Below are positions 24,722-32,524 of a stretch of 34,487 bases of DNA, piece by piece (position 1 is the stretch's first letter; each line of letters begins with the position of its first letter). Under the pieces are notes generated by a model. That model was not told the origin of the DNA and did not search any database. It worked only from the letters and a program-made list of their open reading frames with translations. Origin of the DNA: Micromonospora craterilacus (GTDB lineage: Bacteria; Actinomycetota; Actinomycetes; Mycobacteriales; Micromonosporaceae); assembly GCF_003236315.1 (NCBI RefSeq), contig NZ_POTY01000041.1:1-34487 (forward strand), in the 5' to 3' direction. The translations under genes and the position numbers were made by a program.

Positions 24722-26833
24722 TCAGCTGCCCGCGCCCAGGAGAGCGGGTTCGGAAGTGCCCGCGGGCGGCTGGCGGGCGTCGTGATGCTTGAACAGTTTG
24801 CTGGGCCACCACATCCATCGATCGGCGTCCACCGTTATCGCGGTGACCAGCACCGAGCGGACGATCATGGTGTCCAGCAGCACGCCAAACGCCACCGTGA
24901 ACCCAAGCTGCGCCGCGAACACCAACGGCAGCGATCCCAGCGCCGCGAAGGTACCGGCCAATACCAGACCCGCAGAGGTGATCACACCGCCGGTGGCGGA
25001 CAGTCCGGTCCGCGCGCCCTGTCGGGTGCCATGCAGCTGTGCCTCTTCCCGTACCCGGGTGACCAGGAAGATGTTGTAGTCGATGCCCAGGGCGACCAGG
25101 AACACGAACACCAGGAGTGGGAAGTTCGCATCCGCCCCGGCGAAGTCGAACACGTGGTTGAACACCAGCGCGCTCACGCCGAGTGCCGCTCCGAACGACA
25201 GCACCACCGTCGCCATGAGCAGCAGCGGTGCGACGATCGCCCGTAGCAGCAGCGCGAGGATGAGGAAAACAACGATCAGTACGACGGGGATGATCACCTT
25301 GGCGTCGCGGGCGGCCGACTGTTGTGTATCGAGTGCGATTGCCGTGCTGCCGCCGAGCCGGGCATCCGCGCCCTCGATCTTGTGGACCGCGGTTCTGGCC
25401 TGTTCGACGGTGCGCATCGCGGCCTTGCTGCCGGGAGCGTCCTCGAGCGTCCCGAGAACTAATACGTCACCATCCTTGATCATAGGCGCCGCGACGTCGG
25501 CGATCCCTGGGACGCCTGACAGCACGGTCCTGACCTCCTCCGCCGAGGCGGCCTTGGCCACGACGTAGATGGGGTCGCCCGACCCGGCCGGAAAGTGCCT
25601 GGACTGGATCTCCTCGCCGACGACCGCCTGCGGCTCGTTGGTGAACTGGCCCTTGCTCGGGATCCCATCGGCCTTGAGCCCCATCACCCCGATCGCCATG
25701 ACACCGAGGACGAGCGCGGTGCCGACCCACACGATCCGCGGGCGGCTGGAGATGGCGGTACCGATCCGCGTCCAGATGCTGTCCTTGGCCGTCCCGACCG
25801 AGCCGTACGACGGCTTCACGGGCCAGAAGATCCAGCGGCCGCAGATGACCAGCAGGGCCGGCATCAGGGTGACCATGGCAAGCAGTCCGACCAGGATACC
25901 GATGGCACAGGCCGGGCCGAGGCCCTTTGTGGAGTTGAGAGTGGCCAGCAGCAGCACAAGCAGGCTGACAGCGACGGTCGCGGCGCTGGCGATGATCGCG
26001 GGACTGGAGCGGTACAGGGCCTCCGCCATCGCCTCGTGCCGATCCTCGTGTCGCCGCAACTCTTCCCGGTACCGGGAAATGAGCAGTAGCGCGTAGTCGG
26101 TGGCGGCGCCGAACACCAGTACGGTCAGGATGAGGCTGGTCTGCGTGTTGACGGTGAGCCCGGCATTCTTCGCCAGCAGGTAGATCACCGCTTCCGCCGT
26201 GACCAGGGCGCCGCCCGCGGTCAGCAGTGGCAGCAGTGGCAGCAACGGGCTGCGGTAGGTGAACAGCAGGATGACGACCACCACCAACGCGGTGATCGTC
26301 CCCAGGGCGCCTCCTCCACTGAAGGCCGTTATCGAGTCGGATGCGTAGCCGGCCGGTCCGGTCACGTGGAACCCGAGACCGTTGGCGTCCCGTTCGCCGA
26401 TCTTGGTCATCTCGTCGACGACCTTGTGGGCTCCGTCCCAGCCCTCGTTACCGTCGTCGACCTGGACCACGGTCTGGATCGCCTTGCCGTCCTGGGACGT
26501 CAATGGGCCCTGTGGCTGCCCGACGACCCTCTCGATGCCCTTGAAGGCTTCGGCGTCGGCTTGGGCCTTGCTTATGTCGGCAGGGGTTACGCCCTCGGGC
26601 CGGTCGTAGATCACGATCGCGGGCAGGGTCTCGGCGGGCTGGAACTTCTTGGCCTGGTCGAGGACCTTGGTCGCCTCCGCGCTGCTGGGCAGCCAGGCGG
26701 AATTGTCATTCTTCTCAACGTCGCTCAGGTTGCCGGCCAGCATGAAGGCTGGCACCAGCAGGGCGATCCAAGTGGCTACGATGGCCCATTTCATGATCCT
26801 GCCACTGGGTAAGGTCATTACTTTGCGCAACAT
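24722..26833 (-). CDS. MMPL family RND-type transporter
   Basis: A 703-residue integral membrane exporter of the MMPL branch of the RND superfamily. The first helix (about 15-35, MKWAIVATWIALLVPAFMLA) leads to an extracytoplasmic domain (about 36-170). A bundle of helices follows, including TALVVVVILLFTYRSPLLPL and FGAATDYALLLISRYREEL; a second extracytoplasmic domain lies at about 385-500, and the final bundle has FVFLVALGIDYNIFLVTRVR. The paired G-x-x-x-D-Y motifs (GAATDY and ALGIDY) are those that carry the proton relay in MMPL proteins. The substrate may be a lipid or a hydrophobic compound. The ATG has GAGGAA upstream. It lies 121 bp after the ECF41 sigma gene on the same strand and ends at the 52-bp palindrome. 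Confidence 0.95.
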   Translation of the reverse strand: MLRKVMTLPSGRIMKWAIVATWIALLVPAFMLAGNLSDVEKNDNSAWLPSSAEATKVLDQAKKFQPAETLPAIVIYDRPEGVTPADISKAQADAEAFKGIERVVGQPQGPLTSQDGKAIQTVVQVDDGNEGWDGAHKVVDEMTKIGERDANGLGFHVTGPAGYASDSITAFSGGGALGTITALVVVVILLFTYRSPLLPLLPLLTAGGALVTAEAVIYLLAKNAGLTVNTQTSLILTVLVFGAATDYALLLISRYREELRRHEDRHEAMAEALYRSSPAIIASAATVAVSLLVLLLATLNSTKGLGPACAIGILVGLLAMVTLMPALLVICGRWIFWPVKPSYGSVGTAKDSIWTRIGTAISSRPRIVWVGTALVLGVMAIGVMGLKADGIPSKGQFTNEPQAVVGEEIQSRHFPAGSGDPIYVVAKAASAEEVRTVLSGVPGIADVAAPMIKDGDVLVLGTLEDAPGSKAAMRTVEQARTAVHKIEGADARLGGSTAIALDTQQSAARDAKVIIPVVLIVVFLILALLLRAIVAPLLLMATVVLSFGAALGVSALVFNHVFDFAGADANFPLLVFVFLVALGIDYNIFLVTRVREEAQLHGTRQGARTGLSATGGVITSAGLVLAGTFAALGSLPLVFAAQLGFTVAFGVLLDTMIVRSVLVTAITVDADRWMWWPSKLFKHHDARQPPAGTSEPALLGAGS

Positions 26834-26954
26834 GGGGATTCCTCAGTGTTCAGTCGGCGTGGGAAAGCCGCCCGCTCGGCGACCAAGCGGACGAGCTTGC
26901 AAGCCGGCCAGCCGCGTCGTCGCTGGTCAACGCCACACGGGAGTTAGGGGACCG

Positions 26955-27896
26955 CTACCGGGTCCGCACCGTCCACGGCCGGAGCTTGTCAGGGTGGCGC
27001 ACCGCCCAGATGCGCGTGATCCGGTCACCTGCGACCTCGAACGCGTACACCGATACGGTGACGCCGTCCTGCTGAGCGATCAGGCCGGGTTGGCCGTTGA
27101 CCGTACGCTCCAGGATCGTCAGGTTGCGAAGCCTGCCCTCGAGATGGGCTAGGGAGCGCACGATCTGCTCGGCGCCTTCGATCGGGCGGAGCACGGCGCC
27201 GACGACGCCGCCGCCGTCGGCGATCGCCGACGCGTCGGGGTCGAGAAGGCCGATGAGGGCCTCGATGTCCTTGGCCTCCCAGGCCTGCTTGAAATTCCTG
27301 ACGATGTCGGCGCGCCGGGCTGTCGAGGTCGCGGGGGGCTGCGCCGCGCAAACGCGGCGGCGGGCCGAGGACGCCAGTTGGCGGCATGCCGCCGGGGTAC
27401 GGCCGACGATGTCGCCCACTTCGGCGAAGGAGTAGCGGAAGACGTCGTGCAGGATGAACGCGACGCGCTCGGCCGGGGTCATCGATTCGAGCACGACGAG
27501 GAATGCCATGTTGACCGACTCGTCGAGGGTGACTCGGTCGGCCGGGTCGACGGGGATGTTACCTGACCGCCCGTCGATCCATTCCGCGCGATCGGGCAGC
27601 GGATCCGGGATCCATTCGCCCACGTAACGCTCGCGCCTGGACCGTGCCGAGGAGAGCACGTTGAGGCAGATGCGGCTGGCGGCCTTCGTCAGCCAGGCAC
27701 CGGGGGATTGGATGGCTTCCTGCTGTTGTCGCGGCATGGCGTACCAGCGGGCGTAGGTCTCTTGGACGGCATCTTCGGCGTCGGCAAGGGAGCCGAGGAG
27801 TCGGTAGGCAAGATTGATCAGCTGACGCCGTTCGTTCATGATCGCGCTCAGGCCCGGATCGGGTCGGCAATGTCCTGGCTCGGATCGTGTGGTCAT
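26955..27896 (-). CDS. ECF41-type RNA polymerase sigma factor (SigJ-like) with SnoaL-like C-terminal domain
   Basis: A 313-residue extracytoplasmic-function sigma factor. Region 2 spans about 20-85 (LINLAYRLLGSLADAEDAVQ, ETYARWY, AWLTKAASRICLNVLSS); the linker motif YVGEWIPDPL (91-100) is the group's hallmark; region 4 spans about 125-185 (MTPAERVAFILHDVFRYSF, AEVGDIVGRTPAACRQL). A SnoaL/NTF2-like domain of about 120 residues follows, with the regulatory motifs DGGG (227-230) and HPDKL (301-305; NPDKL in most members). In ECF41 factors this domain replaces a separate anti-sigma factor. The ATG has AGGGAG upstream. It is divergent from the DoxX-like gene, with mirrored promoter-like sites between, and upstream of the MMPL gene. 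The signal sensed is unknown. Confidence 0.94.
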   Translation of the reverse strand: MTTRSEPGHCRPDPGLSAIMNERRQLINLAYRLLGSLADAEDAVQETYARWYAMPRQQQEAIQSPGAWLTKAASRICLNVLSSARSRRERYVGEWIPDPLPDRAEWIDGRSGNIPVDPADRVTLDESVNMAFLVVLESMTPAERVAFILHDVFRYSFAEVGDIVGRTPAACRQLASSARRRVCAAQPPATSTARRADIVRNFKQAWEAKDIEALIGLLDPDASAIADGGGVVGAVLRPIEGAEQIVRSLAHLEGRLRNLTILERTVNGQPGLIAQQDGVTVSVYAFEVAGDRITRIWAVRHPDKLRPWTVRTR

Positions 27897-27939
27897 GGTG
27901 TTGCCGACTCCCTTTGGTCGCTTCTGCCCTCACTTAGTT

Positions 27940-28006
27940 CGACAAGACAGCACACCGAAATGTGAGGTTCGCGCGTCGCCTCACATTCCAAGGGGCTCTG
28001 TGGTCG
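27940..28006. promoter_or_regulatory. Mirror-image ECF41-type promoters around an inverted repeat
   Basis: A 9-bp inverted repeat AATGTGAGG/CCTCACATT (27959-27967 and 27979-27987) has an 11-nt centre. Each arm supplies a -35-like CCTCACA directed away from the centre. On the plus strand it is followed after 16 bp by GGTC (28002-28005), facing the DoxX-like gene; on the minus strand after 16 bp by TGTC (27944-27941), facing the sigma gene. The published ECF41 consensus is TGTCACA, 16 bp, CGTC, so both sites match TCACA-N16-nGTC. Autoregulation plus activation of the divergent gene is the expected design. Confidence 0.78.
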
Positions 28007-28106
28007 TACTACTGGAACGAACACCCATCCAGCGCCGGCCCGGTGCGGTCGTGCCCGTAGCCGCTGAGGCGGATGTCGTCGAGATCGATTTGACGAGAAG
28101 GCTGAG

Positions 28107-28769
28107 ATGAAAACTCACATGACCAGAACTCACCAGCATTCAGCCGACGAAGAGTCGGCCGCCGTCACAAGAAGCGGCCGGACCTGGAGCCGGATCCGCC
28201 CCATCGCCTTCTGGGTCACCACGTTCGTAGTCGTCTTCGAGTTGATTGCCGGTTCGGTGTGGAACCTTCTGACGATCGAATGGGTGGAAGTCCAGTTGCA
28301 CCACCTGGGATACCCGCACTTCTTCGCCTACGTCCTAGGCGCGTGGCAGGCCGGTGCGGCCGTCGCGATCATCGTGCCCAGGCTCCCGTTGCTGAAGGAA
28401 TGGGCGTACGTGGGTGCCTTTTTCCTGTGGTCGGGTGCCGTGGTGTCGCACCTGTCAGTCGGTGACGGTCTTCAATCGTGGGGGGTGCCGCTGATGTTTG
28501 GTGCGTTCGCCATCGCGTCGTGGGTGCTGAGGCCAGCCGACCGTCGGCTCCCGGAGACGCGGCTCCGTCGGAACCGCTCTGCCGGCGCTGGGCAGGATGA
28601 GGCCGGTTCGCCGGAAATCCGTTCTCGCGCTTGGGAAATCCGTCCTCGCGCTTGGGTCGTTCCGATCGGGCTTCTGGTTGTGCTGTATGCCGTTTCGTTC
28701 CTCACGCTGCCCGTGATGGAGGACGTCATGCGCGAGCAGGCAGTCAAGCTCGGCTGGATCAACGAGTAG
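28107..28769 (+). CDS. DoxX-like membrane protein
   Basis: A 220-residue membrane protein of the DoxX-like family. Four helices form the core: PIAFWVTTFVVVFELIAGSV, FFAYVLGAWQAGAAVAIIVP, WAYVGAFFLWSGAVVSHLSV and WGVPLMFGAFAIASWVLRP, with HHLGYP before the second helix and EWAYVGAFF after it, as in DoxX_2-like proteins. A polar insert (about 148-182) contains a duplicated heptapeptide EIRSRAW/EIRPRAW, and a fifth hydrophobic segment (PIGLLVVLYAVSFLTLP) closes the protein. DoxX proteins take part in membrane thiol or oxidative stress responses, but no activity can be assigned. The ribosome site is GAGAAGG. The gene is divergent from the ECF41 sigma factor and is its most likely target. Confidence 0.85.
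   Translation: MKTHMTRTHQHSADEESAAVTRSGRTWSRIRPIAFWVTTFVVVFELIAGSVWNLLTIEWVEVQLHHLGYPHFFAYVLGAWQAGAAVAIIVPRLPLLKEWAYVGAFFLWSGAVVSHLSVGDGLQSWGVPLMFGAFAIASWVLRPADRRLPETRLRRNRSAGAGQDEAGSPEIRSRAWEIRPRAWVVPIGLLVVLYAVSFLTLPVMEDVMREQAVKLGWINE
28613..28654 (+). repeat. 21-bp tandem duplication inside the DoxX-like gene
   Basis: Two adjacent 21-bp units beginning GGAAATCCGT differ by one base (T or C at unit position 11). They keep the reading frame and encode two copies of a heptapeptide (EIRSRAW then EIRPRAW) in the polar loop before the last membrane segment. Probably a recent slippage or duplication event. Confidence 0.8.
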
Positions 28770-28818
28770 CAATCAGGTTTCGACGTCTCGCCGACATGAT
28801 CCGCGCCCGCGGCCTGCG

Positions 28819-28842
28819 CCCGGCCGCCTCCGGGCGGCCGGG
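28819..28842. terminator. Bidirectional hairpin between convergent genes
   Basis: Perfect 10-bp arms CCCGGCCGCC (28819-28828) and GGCGGCCGGG (28833-28842) with a TCCG loop, lying between the end of the DoxX-like gene (28769) and the end of the UvrA-like gene (28943). Its place between two convergent genes fits a shared terminator. Confidence 0.65.
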
Positions 28843-28942
28843 GATTGGCGCCCTTCCGACCCTCACCGCGAGGCTGGCCCAGTGGCGCGGTGAGGCCGGC
28901 GGCGGCCTGCCGCGCGGGACAATCGTTGGGTGGGCCTCGCCC

Positions 28943-31432
28943 TCAGCGGCGCGCGCCTTCCCGCACCTGCAGCAGCGGCAGACCCGCCGCGTACCGCCGG
29001 AAGAAGCGGGCGGTCGGGGTGTCCGCCGTCGCGACGGCGTCCGGGGTGCCCTGCGCGACCACCGTACCCCCGTCCGGACCGGCTCCCGGTCCCAGGTCGA
29101 TCACCCAGTCCGCCGACGCGGCGACGGGGATGTCATGTTCGGCCACGACGACCGTGTTGGCCGAGTCCAGCAACACGTCGAGCGCATCCACCACACGCTG
29201 GATGTCAGACGGGTGCAGGCCCGAGACGGGCTCGTCGAGAACGACGAGGCCGGCTTTGCTGCTGGCAGCGCCGCGCTGGATCGCGGAAGCCAGCTTCAGC
29301 CGCTGCGCCTCGCCGCCGGACAACTCTGTGGCGCTCTGCCCGAGTTGGAGATAGCCAAGCCCCACCTGGTTCAGGGCTCCGAGAGTTTCCGCGAGCTGTC
29401 GGGGCTTGGAGAAATGCTCCGCGGCCTCGGCGACGGTCAGCTCCAGCACCTGATCGATGGCCAACCCCTGGTACCTGATTTCCAAAGCCTCCGGCTTGTA
29501 GCGCCGACCCTCGCACGCGTCGCAGACCACCCACACATCCGGCAGGAAGTGCATGTCGACCAGCTTGCGACCGTAACCGGTGCAGGTCTCGCAGCGGCCG
29601 CCACCCGCGGTGTTGAAGCTGAACCAGGAGGCATTGACCCCGCGCCCAAGCGCCACGTCGGTCTCGGCGAACAGCTTGCGCACAATGTCGAACGCTTTGC
29701 TGTACGTAGCCGGGTTGGACCGCGGCGTCCGCCCGAGCGGTTCCTGATCGACGACGGCGACCCAGCTGAACCCCTCGAGGCCGGTCACCTCCCGCACCGT
29801 GTCGGTCGCCGTCCCGTTCAAGGCGGCCTCCACGCTCGCCCCGAGCGCGCCGAGAAGACTGCTCTTGCCGCTGCCGCTCACCCCGGTCAGGCAGGTGAGC
29901 CGACCGGCGGGGAAACTCACCAGGTCCGCCCTGACGTTGTGCGCACGCAGCCCGTGCAGCTCCACCCAGCCGGTGTCGTCCCCGGCCGGGCGGCGGGTCC
30001 GGTGCAGCCGTGGCCCCTCACCGGCCAGATAGCGTCCGGTCAGCGACTTCGGGTGGGCGGCCACGTCGGCGGGAGGCCCCGACACTAGGACCTCACCGCC
30101 GAAGCGGCCCGCGCCAGGCCCCGTATCGATCACCCAGTCGGCCCGGGCGATCAGCTCAGGGTCGTGCTCGACGAGGAGCACCGTGTTGCCAGCCTCGCGC
30201 AGCTCCAGGGCGATGTCGAGCAGGTGCGCCTTGTCCGCCGGATGCAGCCCGGTCCCGGGCTCGTCCAGGACAAAGATGATGCCGCTGAGCTCGGTGCTCA
30301 GCTGCGCGGCGAGCCGGGTCCGCTGCAGCTCGCCCCCGGAAAGCGTCGCCGCGCTCCGGGACAGCTGGAGATGAGCCAGGCCGAGCCGGTCAAGGATTGC
30401 GAGCCTGCGACCGAGGTCCTGCAGCAGCGGCTCACCCACCTCGCGCTGCCGGGAGCTCAGGTCGTCCGCCATGCGCTTCGCCCAGCGGCGCACCTCCACT
30501 ACCTCCACCTCGAGCAGGTCGGGATACGTCAGCCCTCCGAGCCGTACGGACCGGGCTGCCTGGTCGTACCCGCTGCCGCCGCAGGTGCCGCAGGGCCGCT
30601 TGCGCATGTACGGCACATAGCGCTGCTTGGCGCTGGACGTCTGGGCGTTCACGAACACCCGCTCCACCTCGGCGAGCGCGCCCCGCAGCGGCTGGCTCGA
30701 GGTGTAGGTCATCCGTGCGGTCTCATTCTTGTTCGGCATGTCGATGGTCGCCTCGATCTTCTCGTCACCCGTGCCGTACAGCACGCAGTGACGGAACTCC
30801 TCAGGCAGCGACTGCCACGACCGGCCGAGGTCCACACCCCGCTTGTCGGCAAGCGCCGGTACGAACGCGTGCTCCCCCGACCGCCACTTCGCGTACCAGG
30901 GCGAGGCCCCCTCGAAGAGCGGAAGCTCCGGATGGGTGATGATCAGGTCCTCCTGTGCCTGCCAACGCCCGCCCACCCCGTGGCAGTCCGGACAGCTCCC
31001 CTCCGGCGTATTGCGGTCGAAGTGAGCGGTCGTCAGATGCCCGTCCCCACTCTCCGCCGCCGGGTCTGCGCCGATCCCCGGAAGGCGCGAGTACAGCAGC
31101 CCCAGGTGCCCGTCGATGCCGGTAATCGTTGCGACCGTGGAGCGGGGGTTGCGGTTCAGACGGCGTTGGTCGACCGCGAGCGTCGGGCCGAGGCCCACGA
31201 TGCGGTCGACCTTTGGCCGATTGCGCTGGGTGATGTACTGCCGGACGAACGGCGAAAGCCCCTCCAGATACCGCAGCTGGGCCTCGTTGTGCAGGGTGTC
31301 GATGGCCAGCGAGGTCTTGCCGCTGCCGCTCACACCGGTGAAGGCGATGAGCCGTCCCTTGGGAATGCTCACGGACACGTCCCGCAGATTGTTGGTACGA
31401 GCCCCCACCACGTCGATGGTCCCGCGTCCCAT
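28943..31432 (-). CDS. UvrA2-like excinuclease ATPase subunit (ABC protein without UvrB-binding domain)
   Basis: An 829-residue double ABC ATPase of the UvrA family. Walker A motifs are GVSGSGKT (33-40) and GVSGSGKS (517-524); ABC signatures are LSGGELQRTRLA (364-375) and LSGGEAQRLKLA (704-715); Walker B regions read IIFVLDEP and LVVLDEP. Zinc cysteines: 147/150, 281/284, and the pair of CxxC at 614/617 and 637/640. Only about 107 residues separate the first Walker A from Cys147, against some 215 in E. coli UvrA, so the UvrB-binding domain is missing, as in class II UvrA (UvrA2, DrrC-like) linked to drug or damage tolerance. The ATG at 31432 is chosen for fit to the family; in-frame TTG codons at 31462 and 31483 are alternatives, with GAGAGGG between them. 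Confidence 0.92.
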   Translation of the reverse strand: MGRGTIDVVGARTNNLRDVSVSIPKGRLIAFTGVSGSGKTSLAIDTLHNEAQLRYLEGLSPFVRQYITQRNRPKVDRIVGLGPTLAVDQRRLNRNPRSTVATITGIDGHLGLLYSRLPGIGADPAAESGDGHLTTAHFDRNTPEGSCPDCHGVGGRWQAQEDLIITHPELPLFEGASPWYAKWRSGEHAFVPALADKRGVDLGRSWQSLPEEFRHCVLYGTGDEKIEATIDMPNKNETARMTYTSSQPLRGALAEVERVFVNAQTSSAKQRYVPYMRKRPCGTCGGSGYDQAARSVRLGGLTYPDLLEVEVVEVRRWAKRMADDLSSRQREVGEPLLQDLGRRLAILDRLGLAHLQLSRSAATLSGGELQRTRLAAQLSTELSGIIFVLDEPGTGLHPADKAHLLDIALELREAGNTVLLVEHDPELIARADWVIDTGPGAGRFGGEVLVSGPPADVAAHPKSLTGRYLAGEGPRLHRTRRPAGDDTGWVELHGLRAHNVRADLVSFPAGRLTCLTGVSGSGKSSLLGALGASVEAALNGTATDTVREVTGLEGFSWVAVVDQEPLGRTPRSNPATYSKAFDIVRKLFAETDVALGRGVNASWFSFNTAGGGRCETCTGYGRKLVDMHFLPDVWVVCDACEGRRYKPEALEIRYQGLAIDQVLELTVAEAAEHFSKPRQLAETLGALNQVGLGYLQLGQSATELSGGEAQRLKLASAIQRGAASSKAGLVVLDEPVSGLHPSDIQRVVDALDVLLDSANTVVVAEHDIPVAASADWVIDLGPGAGPDGGTVVAQGTPDAVATADTPTARFFRRYAAGLPLLQVREGARR

Positions 31433-31631
31433 ACTCGCGACGTCCCGTACGAATGCAGTCAACCTTCGTCCACCCTCTCGCAAGGCAGCAGGACATGGGC
31501 GGAGAGGTCCCCACCCATGTCAATCAAACCGATCACGCCACTACGCGGCAGATCGTCGTCAATTGGGCTGAGCGGCCGCTTCACCAGATCTCCCAGCACG
31601 TGGCCGGTCCCGATGCGGCCGGTGCCGGGGA

Positions 31632-32162
31632 TTAGGACTGGGGCACCGCAGTGAGCTTTGCGATGTCGGGAGCGTAGGCGATCATCCAGTGCGGATGCAG
31701 CCGGTAGTAGACCACGTCGTTGTCCCAGTCGAAGAAGTCGTCGCCGTAGAAGTCCTTCAAGTACCTCAGCACGTCCGGCCAGTCCGCGGCCGGCGCGCCG
31801 TCCTGGGGGTTGAGGATCTCCACCTTGCCGTGCGTGAACACGCCCAGGTCCTCACCGCGTATGTGCGCGGCGCTGACGGCGGGCCGCGCCGCGAGGTGGC
31901 GCGCCTTGGCGGCGCCGCGCGCGGTGCCGAAGTACCACTTGCCGTGCAGGAAGTGCCCGTCCACACCGCTGATCCGCGGCTCGCCCTTCGCCGTCACGGT
32001 GGACAGGGCGAGGGTGCACATGCCGGTGAGGACCTGGGTGAGCTGCTCCGCGGCCAAGGTGCTCTCAGTGTTGATGATCGAGCGGAGGTGCGAGGTGGAG
32101 CGGGAGCGGGAGGCGTCGAGGAGGGCCTGAAGCTCAATGAGGTCTTCCGGAGTTTCGCGCAT
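31632..32162 (-). CDS. Pyridoxamine 5'-phosphate oxidase family (PNPOx fold) protein
   Basis: A 176-residue flavin-type split-barrel protein. After an N-terminal helix (LIELQALLDASRSRSTSHLR) come the barrel strands: LTGMCTLALSTVTAKGEPRI, SGVDGHFLHGKWYFGTARGA, AKARHLAARPAVSAAHIRGE and LGVFTHGKVEIL. The GxPRxSGVDG and KARHLAARPAVS patterns are typical for binding of FMN or F420 phosphate. The end YRLHPHWMIAYAPD closes the fold. The cofactor (FMN, F420 or haem) and substrate cannot be told from sequence alone. AAGGA precedes the ATG. It lies about 200 bp upstream of the UvrA-like gene on the same strand. Confidence 0.9.
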   Translation of the reverse strand: MRETPEDLIELQALLDASRSRSTSHLRSIINTESTLAAEQLTQVLTGMCTLALSTVTAKGEPRISGVDGHFLHGKWYFGTARGAAKARHLAARPAVSAAHIRGEDLGVFTHGKVEILNPQDGAPAADWPDVLRYLKDFYGDDFFDWDNDVVYYRLHPHWMIAYAPDIAKLTAVPQS

Positions 32163-32464
32163 GGAGGTCCTTATCTTCGGTATCTATCCGTGGTGCCCGG
32201 GCCGCGCCCATCATCGACGCCGACCGGTGAAACCATCCTCGACCCAAAACCTGACACCTCGTGTCATGCTTCTTCGTCCGTCTTTCGGGCATCCGCCGCC
32301 TGGCCGGACGCCACGCAGCGACCGGCTCTGTTGGGCCAAGGCCCTCAACGCCCTGATGCTCGCCTACCGCGACCGGATCACCATCTAACAGCATCGATCA
32401 CATCGCAGGCCCCAACAGGGAAATCGACACACTCCCGCCCCTTGGCAGCTGGGCCTGTGTGTTC
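32163..32464. other. Gap without a recognisable gene
   Basis: About 300 bp between the PNPOx-type gene and the terminator of the OmpA lipoprotein gene. It should hold the promoter of the PNPOx-type gene, but no clear boxes were seen. A short frame ending at 32388 does not read like a protein. Confidence 0.45.
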
Positions 32465-32506
32465 GCCCGGCATGGAGACCATGGCCGCCTGGCCTCCATG
32501 CCGGGC
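32465..32506 (-). terminator. Hairpin terminator after the OmpA lipoprotein gene
   Basis: Perfect 13-bp arms GCCCGGCATGGAG (32465-32477) and CTCCATGCCGGGC (32494-32506) with a 16-nt loop, starting 18 bp after the stop codon of the minus-strand OmpA-domain gene. No T run. Confidence 0.7.
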
Positions 32507-32524
32507 TCCGACCGGTGGATGCCG

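Noticed and set aside
28770..28942. Coding continuation after the DoxX-like gene
   Set aside because: A plus-strand frame remains open through this stretch and into the UvrA-like gene, but it is antisense to the latter and has no motif; the stretch holds the hairpin at 28819-28842.
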